DNA from: Paenibacillus sp. 19GGS1-52
Lineage (GTDB): Bacteria > Bacillota > Bacilli > Paenibacillales > Paenibacillaceae
Assembly (NCBI RefSeq): GCF_022369515.1
Contig: NZ_CP059724.1
Coordinates: 5,270,001-5,334,000, forward strand
Direction of reading: 5' to 3'
DNA: 64,000 nt
This document shows positions 55,427-64,000 of this stretch, one piece after another. The first letter of the stretch is position 1, and every line of letters begins with the position of its first letter. The position numbers and the translations under genes were made by a program. The notes beneath the pieces were generated by a model. That model ran no database searches. It was given only the letters and a program-made list of their open reading frames with translations, and was not told where the DNA came from.

Positions 55427-56956
55427 TTACGTAGTCAGCTTTTCCCTCTGCAGCGCACCCTCCACCGCTAGCGTTCCAGCTACTGCCGACAGCCAGCCGC
55501 GCCGGAGCTTGAAGCGCTGTTCCTCACCCATCGCTGGTGCATACGTTCTCCTCTTCCGGTATAAGGCTTCAAGCTCCTCCCGCCGCCAATAACCAAGTGC
55601 CAGGCCGCCGATATAAGCAGAGCCAAGTGCCGACAGCTCTACTGCTTCCGGACAGGCCACCGGTGCCCGCAGCAGATCTGCCTGCAGCTGCATTAGTAAT
55701 CCGTTCGTTGTCGCTCCGCCGTCCACACGCAGCTCCTTCAGCTTGATCCCCGTTTCTTGTTCCAAGAGGGCAACAGCATCCGTAACCTGGTGAGCAATAC
55801 TTTCCAGTGCCGCCCGCATAATCTCCCTCCGCCCTGAGCTGCGATTCAGTCCAACTATGGCTGCTCTGGCGCTCGGATTCCAATAAGGCGCGCCCAAGCC
55901 CACAAAGGCAGGAATCAGGTACACGCCACCAGTGTCTTCAATTAAGGCTGTTTCGCGTTCCAGCTCCTCATAGGTCTTAAATAAGCCCATCTGATCCTTG
56001 ACCCAATTCAGGGCATCCCCTGTCGAATGAATAATGGCTTCCAGTGCGTACTCTACCTTGTTTCCGATACCCCAGGCAATAGCCGTCACCAGGCCGTTCG
56101 CCGCCTTCGGCGGATTCGTACCGGCATATAGCATGACGGAAGTTCCTGTACCATAAGTGCCCTTAGCCATCCCAGGACGGATGCATTGCTGGCCGAACAG
56201 AGCGGCTTGCGAATCCCCTATTACTCCTGTAATCGGCAGTTGCAGCGGATGTAATTCCGGGTCTGCAATCACTCCGAATATCCGGTCACTTGCCTGCACC
56301 TGCGGCAGTATGTTCAGAGGAACGCCGAATACCCCGGCTAACTCTTCATCCCATTCCAGTGTGTGAATATTGAACAGCTGGGTTCGGCTGGCATTGGTGA
56401 AATCGGTGGCATGCACCTTACCGCCCGTCAGCTTCCAGATCAGCCAAGCATCCATATTGCCAGCCAGAATTCTGCTTCGGCTCAGTGAACCTGCTTGATG
56501 CTCCAGCAGCCATTTCCATTTGCCGGCAGAGAAATAAGGATCGAGCAGCAGCCCCGTCTTCTCACGAATCCGCTCCTCCCAGCCTTCACGCTTCAGCCGC
56601 TCGCAGGTGTCGATTGTCCGGCGGCATTGCCAGACGATCGCATTACCTAGCGGCAGACCGGTTTCACGGTCCCAGAGCAGAGCGGTCTCCCGCTGATTCG
56701 TAATCGTCAATCCGGCAATCTCGGAAGCCTTCACGCCTGAGTCTGCCACAATATGCTTAATGGCGGCTTTGACATTGTCGTATATCTCCAGCGGATCATG
56801 CTCCACCCAGCCATCCTGTGGATAAATTTGCCGGTGTGCGACGGCATAACGATAGATAATGCTGCCGCTGCGGTCTGTCAGCAGGGCTTTGGTACCTGTA
56901 GTGCTCTGATCTACTGTCAGTATATAAAGGGGGGCCGCAGAGGCTGCTTCCGTCAT
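55427..56956 (-). CDS. FGGY carbohydrate kinase, glycerol-kinase-like
   Basis: 509 residues, two ribonuclease-H-like domains. ILTVDQSTTGTKALL, GLTITNQRETALLWD, VWQCRRTIDTC, ITGVIGDSQAALFGQQ and the ATP motif LRVDGGATTNGLLMQLQADL are those of glycerol kinase, with the Arg-Glu pair and Asp that bind polyol present; VWQCRRT replaces the usual VWQDRRT. No glpF or glpD is near. Its ATG overlaps the transketolase stop (ATGA), so it more probably phosphorylates the ketose made by the isomerase of this operon. Confidence 0.9.
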   Translation of the reverse strand: MTEAASAAPLYILTVDQSTTGTKALLTDRSGSIIYRYAVAHRQIYPQDGWVEHDPLEIYDNVKAAIKHIVADSGVKASEIAGLTITNQRETALLWDRETGLPLGNAIVWQCRRTIDTCERLKREGWEERIREKTGLLLDPYFSAGKWKWLLEHQAGSLSRSRILAGNMDAWLIWKLTGGKVHATDFTNASRTQLFNIHTLEWDEELAGVFGVPLNILPQVQASDRIFGVIADPELHPLQLPITGVIGDSQAALFGQQCIRPGMAKGTYGTGTSVMLYAGTNPPKAANGLVTAIAWGIGNKVEYALEAIIHSTGDALNWVKDQMGLFKTYEELERETALIEDTGGVYLIPAFVGLGAPYWNPSARAAIVGLNRSSGRREIMRAALESIAHQVTDAVALLEQETGIKLKELRVDGGATTNGLLMQLQADLLRAPVACPEAVELSALGSAYIGGLALGYWRREELEALYRKRRTYAPAMGEEQRFKLRRGWLSAVAGTLAVEGALQREKLTT

Positions 56957-57906
56957 CCCGTCGTCACCCGTCCTTTTACAATAGTCTTGGCGATCTGGCT
57001 TATATTCTCCGCAGTTATGCCATAATGCTGGAAGATCTCCGCGGTCTTGCCAGCGATTGCCGGCTCATCCGGTATTCCCAGAATGCGCACAGGAACGGGC
57101 GCTCCACCTGAGGTAACCTCCGCCACCGCTGCTCCGAGACCTCCGAATATGCTATGCTCCTCCACTGTAATGATAGCTCCAGTCTCCCGGGCTGCAGCCA
57201 ACACCGCCTCGTTATCTAGCGGCTTGAGGGTATGCATATTCAGTACTCTAACGTTGATGCCTTGCTGCTCCAATACATCGGCGGCATCCAGTGCGATCCG
57301 CACGGTTTCGCCAGCGGCGATAATCGTCAATTCATTCCCTTCACGCATCCGCACAGCTTTGCCAATCTCAAACTCGTAATCATCCGATTCATACACATCC
57401 TCCACCGCATTGCGGCCGATACGAACGTATACTCCGCCTTTATGCTTAACGAGGGCTTCAGTCATTTTTTTGGTTTCATGCCGGTCTGCAGGCACTATTA
57501 CCGTTAATCCTGGAATCGCCCGCGTCACTGCGAAATCCTGCAGAGAATGATGCGACATGCCCAGGGCTCCATAACTGACCCCGCCGCTGATGCCGATCAG
57601 CTTCACATTCGTATTCGAGTAAGCCACATCCACCTTTACCTGCTCAATGCTGCGCATACTGAGGAAACAGGCGGGTGACGCGACGAACGGTATTTTGCCA
57701 CTATGAGCAAGTCCGGCTGCTATCCCTACGATATTCTGCTCAGCGATGCCAGTCTCCACGAATTGCTCCGGATACGCCTTGGCAAAAGGTGCCAGTGCCG
57801 CTGACCCCCGCGAATCGCTAGTAAGGACCATGATGTCCTTGTCCGTCTTTGCCAGTTCTAGTAAGCTTTCACATAAAGCCTGTCTGTTAGGAATGGTATT
57901 TTTCAT
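56953..57906 (-). CDS. Transketolase C-terminal subunit
   Basis: 317 residues: the pyrimidine-binding domain with catalytic Glu in FVETGIAEQNIVGIAAGLA, the segment SYGALGMSHHSLQDFA, and the C-terminal domain (about 190-315, VRVLNMHTLKPLDNEAVL). It completes the active site together with the N-terminal subunit encoded upstream. Start ATG 57906 has GAAGGGAGTG upstream and overlaps the partner's stop (ATGA); the opening further upstream to 58014 is not used. Two-subunit transketolases of this size occur in dedicated sugar pathways rather than in the main pentose phosphate route. Confidence 0.93.
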   Translation of the reverse strand: MKNTIPNRQALCESLLELAKTDKDIMVLTSDSRGSAALAPFAKAYPEQFVETGIAEQNIVGIAAGLAHSGKIPFVASPACFLSMRSIEQVKVDVAYSNTNVKLIGISGGVSYGALGMSHHSLQDFAVTRAIPGLTVIVPADRHETKKMTEALVKHKGGVYVRIGRNAVEDVYESDDYEFEIGKAVRMREGNELTIIAAGETVRIALDAADVLEQQGINVRVLNMHTLKPLDNEAVLAAARETGAIITVEEHSIFGGLGAAVAEVTSGGAPVPVRILGIPDEPAIAGKTAEIFQHYGITAENISQIAKTIVKGRVTTG

Positions 57907-58781
57907 GAATGGACACTCCCTTCCTGTTCGGGTGCACCGAGAGATTCCAGTAAGACCTGAAGCTCCGCAAGCGCTTGTTCTAGTTGTTGATCGTTCAACA
58001 CATGATGATGCCATTCCACTTTATTCTCGGCAAAAGATACGCCCTTGCCCTTAATCGTATTAGCCAGTACCAAGGTCGGTTTGCCCGGAACCTGCGGTGC
58101 CGAGTCAAAGGCGTGGAGTAGCGCCCCGAAATCATGACCATCAATCTCTACTACATTCCAGCCAAAAGCTTCCCACTTGCGGTCCAGCGGCTCCGAACCC
58201 ATAACATCTTCTGTGCTCCCGCTAATCTGCAGGCCATTGCGGTCAATGATGCCTACGAGATTGTCGAGCTTATAATGAGCTCCGGCCATCGCACCTTCCC
58301 ATACCGAACCTTCCGCCTGTTCTCCGTCTCCCATGAGACAGAATACGCGGTAATTCAGGCCGTCACGCTTCGCAGCCAGTGCCATGCCCACAGAAATCGG
58401 CAGCCCGTGTCCAAGTGCTCCGGTGTTCATCTCAATCCCTGGCACCTTGTTGTTCGGATGCCCGATCAGCCGGGTACCGAATTCACTGTATGTTGCAAGC
58501 TCTGCCTGCGGGAAATAACCCAGATCAGCCAGTACCGCCCATAGTGATTCCACAGAATGGCCCTTGCTGGCAATGAAGCGGTCACGCTCCACCCATTTGG
58601 GATTCTGCGGATCATGCTTCATGGTGTGGTAATACAAGGCAGTCAGAATATCGGTGTTGCTCAGCGAACCTCCGGTATGCCCTGTTTGTGCACGGTGAAT
58701 TAATTTCAGCAGTGTCATGCGGATCTCAACAGCCTTGCGGCGCAGTCTCGTGATTTCATTAACTTCCGTAATCTCTGTCAT
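57903..58781 (-). CDS. Transketolase N-terminal subunit
   Basis: 292 residues: the thiamine diphosphate-binding half with the motif CLMGDGEQAEGSVWEGAMAG ending in Asn (LDNLVGIIDRNGLQ), HRAQTGHTGGSLS and GALGHGLPISVGMALA. ATG 58781 overlaps the isomerase stop (ATGA). It needs the C-terminal subunit encoded next. The likely reaction is transfer of a two-carbon unit from the ketose phosphate made by this operon to an aldose phosphate. Confidence 0.94.
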   Translation of the reverse strand: MTEITEVNEITRLRRKAVEIRMTLLKLIHRAQTGHTGGSLSNTDILTALYYHTMKHDPQNPKWVERDRFIASKGHSVESLWAVLADLGYFPQAELATYSEFGTRLIGHPNNKVPGIEMNTGALGHGLPISVGMALAAKRDGLNYRVFCLMGDGEQAEGSVWEGAMAGAHYKLDNLVGIIDRNGLQISGSTEDVMGSEPLDRKWEAFGWNVVEIDGHDFGALLHAFDSAPQVPGKPTLVLANTIKGKGVSFAENKVEWHHHVLNDQQLEQALAELQVLLESLGAPEQEGSVHS

Positions 58782-60214
58782 TTCGCTCCACTCCCTCTCA
58801 GCCAGGCACGGATTTCCTCTTCTGTTGGATCAACAGGATCGGGGGACAGTCCCGGAATATAATTACAAGCTTCATACAGAACAGGAATAACATTGGCATG
58901 AATACCTACGGAATGATGGACATAAGGGCCTTTAACCAGCTTTTCTTCCCATAGCGGCCAGTCGTTCACTTCCACCCACACATAAGAACCACGGGTAAAT
59001 GGCCCCTCTACACCTTTCGCTTTGCCGAGGAATAAGGAATATTCGCCATGGTCCCCGTCAAAGCGGGCCAGCGTCATCTCCCCGCCGCGAATCTCTCCCT
59101 CATGCGTGCCTGGAGCATGATCGTCGAACAGAAAGTGTCTGCGCATCTTCGGTTTGTCCTCAATAGATAGAGATACCGGGAAGTTGCCGCAATGGAATAG
59201 CAACTCGGCATTGTCATTCGCCGGATGGCGGATCGTTAAGTCCGCGAAGAAGGTTGGAGCCTGATTCATCGCTGCAGCTTGCACCATAATCGAGGTGATT
59301 GCTCCATGAATATCCGTTTCACAGGTTACCGGAATCTGTTCGTCCGTCAGAATGGCATTCGCGAGGCAAGGCATGATGCCTATACTCTCCTGTAACGCCG
59401 ACCAGCATTGAATCGCGATTGCGGTACTGCCCGAGTCAACGGCGTATTTCTTCATCGCCACCTTCAACGCAGCCACACGTATGATCGCCTCATCCGTAAT
59501 TTCGCTCGTATCCAGCTTCTCGCGAATATAAGCAATGGTCTCCAGCAGCTCTGGACTGTTCTTCTTCTCCTGCTGTTTGGCGGCCCGTGTAATATCAATC
59601 AGGGTAATAGGATATAGTTCAATCCCAAACCGCTCCAGCAGTTCCCCTTCGTTGCACATCATGGTCCAGAAGGAAGTCGGACGAGGTCCAATCTGCAAAA
59701 TGCGCAGAGAGCGGAATTGACGGACAACATTAGCCGCAGCAACGAAATTGGTGAAACCCCTTTCAAAAACAGGATCATCCACCCGACAGTTCGTCACATA
59801 AGTGAACGGAACATTAAATCGCCGCAGCACCTTGCCTGTTGCGAACAATCCGCACTGTGTATCCCGCAGTCTCATTCCATCCTCCAGAGGGGCTTCGTCT
59901 CGCGGTCCCCATAACAGAACTGGCTTGCCCAGTGCTTTGGCGACACGGGCGACTGTATCCTCTGTTCCGAAATTACAGTGAGGGAAGAAGACGGCATCCA
60001 CCTTTTCCTGTTGGAAGCGTTCGATGATGGCATCCGCTCCGATATTATCGTCATACAGCAGGCCTTCTTCGTTCAGGCCCTCAAGGTCAACAATCTCGAT
60101 AGGAAGCCCGAAGGATTCAATCTTGTCGCGGATCGTTACTTTGTAGCGGAAGGCATCCTCTGCGCTAAATGTGAACCGACGTGTCGGAGCGTAACCAAGC
60201 TTTAACTTCTTCAT
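58778..60214 (-). CDS. L-fucose isomerase-like sugar isomerase
   Basis: 478 residues, L-fucose/L-arabinose isomerase fold. The metal ligands expected by comparison with FucI fall at Glu276 (SALQESIG), Asp301 or Glu299 (CETDIHGA) and a His near 440 (VHHSVGIHANV). The N-terminal half VDAVFFPHCNFGTEDTVARVAKAL and LLWGPRDEAP resembles the COG2407 group. It would convert an aldose to a ketose. It is first in the coupled operon after the operator-rich region that it shares with the LacI gene. The substrate is unknown. Confidence 0.88.
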   Translation of the reverse strand: MKKLKLGYAPTRRFTFSAEDAFRYKVTIRDKIESFGLPIEIVDLEGLNEEGLLYDDNIGADAIIERFQQEKVDAVFFPHCNFGTEDTVARVAKALGKPVLLWGPRDEAPLEDGMRLRDTQCGLFATGKVLRRFNVPFTYVTNCRVDDPVFERGFTNFVAAANVVRQFRSLRILQIGPRPTSFWTMMCNEGELLERFGIELYPITLIDITRAAKQQEKKNSPELLETIAYIREKLDTSEITDEAIIRVAALKVAMKKYAVDSGSTAIAIQCWSALQESIGIMPCLANAILTDEQIPVTCETDIHGAITSIMVQAAAMNQAPTFFADLTIRHPANDNAELLFHCGNFPVSLSIEDKPKMRRHFLFDDHAPGTHEGEIRGGEMTLARFDGDHGEYSLFLGKAKGVEGPFTRGSYVWVEVNDWPLWEEKLVKGPYVHHSVGIHANVIPVLYEACNYIPGLSPDPVDPTEEEIRAWLRGSGAK

Positions 60215-60529
60215 TATGAATTCCTCCGTGCAATATAGTTAGAGAGAGGATCAATAGGCTGCTGAACGGCAGCAGGAACTTAACTAAATATACAATTAAC
60301 TAAACTAAACTTTGTGATTTAAGTTCAGTGATTCCCCTCTTTAAACCCATAATATCACCAGAGTTTAGCTCCGTCAATTGATTTAAAAGAATATTTTAGT
60401 TAATTCAAGCTTAACAAACGAATATATTAAGTTTACATCTAATTACGGATAAGCTTGATTTTCACTTAAGTTTAGTAGTAAAATTAACTTGTTTACAGGA
60501 ATTTTGATGAACGAATGGAGAATCAACCC
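60215..60529. promoter_or_regulatory. Divergent operator region between isomerase operon and LacI gene
   Basis: An AT-rich 315-base spacer with repeated candidate operator sites. TTAACTAAA occurs at 60280-60288 and 60296-60304 (16 bases apart), and its complement TTTAGTTAA at 60395-60403. Related CTTAAGTTTAG (60465-60475) and TTAAGTTTAC (60427-60436) lie nearer the LacI gene. They are good candidates for binding by the LacI protein, giving autoregulation and operon control. Confidence 0.5.
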
Positions 60530-61591
60530 ATGAGGATGGAAGATATTGCGAAGATAGCAAATGTATCCAAAGCGGCAGTCTCTTTGGCCTTAAACGGCAA
60601 ACCTGGAATCGGCTCCGAGACGCGTGACCGGATTCTGCGGATTGCCAAGGATGCGGGGTATGCCGCCCGGATTAAACCAGCTGCTCCAGCCAAACAAGCA
60701 AAGACGCTGCTTTTTCTAGCCTTCACTAATTCGGGGATTGTACTGGAGGACTACTATCAGCAGCCCTTTTTCCGTGAATTGATTCAACATACAGAGGAGC
60801 GGGCTCGCTCCAAGGGGTATTCCATGCTCTTCTCCTCTGTAGATATGGAATTTTTCGAGCGTGATATCGAACTGATCGCCGATGAGAATTCCGGCAACGG
60901 TGTGATCCTGCTCGGCACCAATCTTAGCCGGGAGCAAATCGCCACCATAGCGGCGAGAATGCCAAATCTCGTGGTGCTCGACACTCTGTACGAGACGCTC
61001 CCGATTCATTTTGTCGAGATTAATAACGTAATGGGCGCTCATCAGGCAGCTACTCACCTGCACGACATTGGCCATCGCGAGATCGGTTACGTCGCCTCCT
61101 CTGTGCGGATTCACAACTTTGACTCGCGCAAACGCGGCTTCAAACGCACCTTGAAGGACTTAAATGTAGATCTGCCAGACTCACGCGTGTTCACTGTTTC
61201 CCCCACGGTTCTTTCCGTACAGGAATCTTTCAAAGAGCAGCTGTCTGTGTACAAGCAGGCTACAGGCGGGTACCCGACAGCGTTATTCTGCGAGAATGAT
61301 TATATTGCCATCAGTGTGATGAAGACGCTGGCGGAGCTTGGGCTGAATGTCCCTGAAGATGTCTCCGTCATCGGCTTCGATAACATACGCGAATCGATCG
61401 TTGTCTCGCCCGAGCTAACCACCATTCATGTGGAAAAAGAACTCTTAGCCCGGACCGCGGTAGACTTACTCGTAGACTCCATTAGTGAGAACAGCCGCAC
61501 CAGCGTAAAGACGGTGGTGGATACCGTCTTCACAGAGCGGCTGTCCTGTGCAGCCCCTGCGGCTGTGATTGCAGCTGAACAGAACGTATAA
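60530..61591 (+). CDS. LacI family transcriptional regulator
   Basis: 353 residues. The N-terminal HTH is MEDIAKIANVSKAAVSLALNGKPGI with the hinge helix to about residue 60, and the periplasmic-binding-protein-like sensor domain follows (QQPFFRELIQ, VISVMKTLAELGLNVPEDVSVIGFDNI). ATG 60530 with GGAG nine bases upstream is preferred; an in-frame ATG 60515 is the alternative. It is divergent from the isomerase-transketolase-kinase operon, so that operon's sugar or its phosphate is the likely inducer. Confidence 0.94.
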   Translation: MRMEDIAKIANVSKAAVSLALNGKPGIGSETRDRILRIAKDAGYAARIKPAAPAKQAKTLLFLAFTNSGIVLEDYYQQPFFRELIQHTEERARSKGYSMLFSSVDMEFFERDIELIADENSGNGVILLGTNLSREQIATIAARMPNLVVLDTLYETLPIHFVEINNVMGAHQAATHLHDIGHREIGYVASSVRIHNFDSRKRGFKRTLKDLNVDLPDSRVFTVSPTVLSVQESFKEQLSVYKQATGGYPTALFCENDYIAISVMKTLAELGLNVPEDVSVIGFDNIRESIVVSPELTTIHVEKELLARTAVDLLVDSISENSRTSVKTVVDTVFTERLSCAAPAAVIAAEQNV

Positions 61592-61624
61592 CGTACGTAT
61601 AACGAATCGAATACAGTGCACAAC

Positions 61625-61665
61625 AAAAAGGCCATGAAACCCTTTAGGGGGTTCGTGGCCTTTTC
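61625..61665 (+). terminator. Terminator after the LacI gene
   Basis: AAAAGGCCATGAA pairs with TTCGTGGCCTTTT (one G-U pair) with an inner CCC/GGG stem, followed by TTTT. It lies about 33 bases after the LacI stop codon. Confidence 0.9.
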
Positions 61666-61740
61666 AACTGTTAATATGGAAATGTAAATCACACCGTATC
61701 ATAAATACTCATTTACTAAACTCAGAGGGTTTGATTATAA

Positions 61741-61922
61741 AGGGAAAATATCCCTCTAATTAGCCAATTATTGCTCGAAATCAGGAATTAGCGGGAATAT
61801 CTCCCTATAAATTCTGGGAATATCGCTATATAGCAATTAATAATCCATATTAGAGGGAGCATTTCCCTCTATTACGGTCTGGAAGCCTTAAAGGGCAGGA
61901 TTAGCGGGAGATTTTCCCTCTA
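61741..61922. repeat. Palindromic repeat family B, cluster 2
   Basis: Four hairpins with the AGGGA core: AGGGA-AAATA-TCCCT (61741-61755), GCGGGA-AT-ATCTCCC region (about 61784-61806), TAGAGGGA-GCATT-TCCCTCTA (61851-61871) and TAGCGGGA-GATTT-TCCCTCTA (61902-61922). The arms and the 5-base loop match the cluster at 32206-32335. It fills the gap between the LacI terminator and the convergent GH2 gene, and no gene is seen in it. Confidence 0.8.
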
Positions 61923-62021
61923 TATCCAATGGTATACCCTATTCTTGAAAGAAGGCCACAATAATGTGGCTCTAAGGTCAACTTTTGAATCTCTCCACAG
62001 TACGGGAAATCGCTGACTCAT

Positions 62022-64000
<1,979 letters not shown>

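Noticed and set aside
55427-56956. Plain glycerol kinase GlpK for glycerol use
   Set aside because: Sequence motifs fit, but no glpF, glpD or glpP gene is near and the gene is translationally coupled to transketolase and isomerase genes; a different substrate is more likely.
61741-61922. Possible CRISPR array or tandem terminators
   Set aside because: Units vary in arm sequence and spacing and lack T runs; the same units occur as a dispersed family at 32 kb.

Overview
The window most likely comes from a Paenibacillus-type, endospore-forming, low-to-middle GC Gram-positive bacterium. It holds the Bacillales order yqeG-yqeH-aroE-yhbY-nadD-yqeK-rsfS, a spoVAC-spoVAD-spoVAE operon, YesM/YesN-type two-component systems beside sugar ABC transporters, and short intergenic repeats. 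Assignments rest on reading motifs, protein lengths and gene order; no database search was run.

Layout. 0-2 kb: the 5' end of a GH51 arabinofuranosidase gene on the minus strand, a divergent ArsR-like regulator, and a 52-residue small protein. 2-8.2 kb: a tightly coupled minus-strand housekeeping operon (yqeG, yqeH, aroE, yhbY, nadD, yqeK, rsfS, a cvfB-like S1 gene and a yqeM-like methyltransferase). 8.3-12.7 kb: a MoxR ATPase / DUF58 / transglutaminase operon. 13.0-15.1 kb: spoVA and a probable 33-residue membrane peptide. 15.4-16.4 kb: an M42 aminopeptidase. 16.5-21.7 kb: mannitol genes mtlA-mtlR-mtlF-mtlD. 22-24 kb: a dead GH1 fragment, an aldo/keto reductase, and a guanidine-I riboswitch controlling an SMR exporter pair.

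From 24 kb to the right edge the window is a plant-glycan and glycoside utilisation island. Its first unit is sensor kinase, response regulator, solute-binding lipoprotein, two permeases and a GH42 galactosidase. GH30 and GH3 enzymes and an AraC regulator follow. A small acid-sugar operon comes next (racemase-like protein, DUF1537 kinase, BKACE enzyme). The second unit is a sensor kinase (apparently frameshifted), binding protein, two permeases, a response regulator and a GH127-like enzyme. The last part holds a LacI regulator divergent from a coupled operon of FucI-like isomerase, split transketolase and FGGY kinase, followed by a GH78 rhamnosidase, and a GH2 galactosidase cut by the right edge. 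Neither ABC unit has its own ATPase, so a shared MsmX-type ATPase is presumably encoded elsewhere. CcpA-type cre candidates lie before mtlA, both binding-protein genes and the GH30 gene.

The most interesting system is the isomerase / FGGY kinase / two-subunit transketolase operon with GH78 and its own LacI regulator. Its logic resembles the transketolase branch of D-apiose catabolism but uses a fucose-isomerase-type enzyme, so it may serve a different or branched sugar. Other points of note are the racemase-like/DUF1537/BKACE trio, the frameshifted YesM kinase, the GH1 remnant, several families of palindromic intergenic repeats (one copy apparently split by about 340 bp), and three small or overlooked coding regions.
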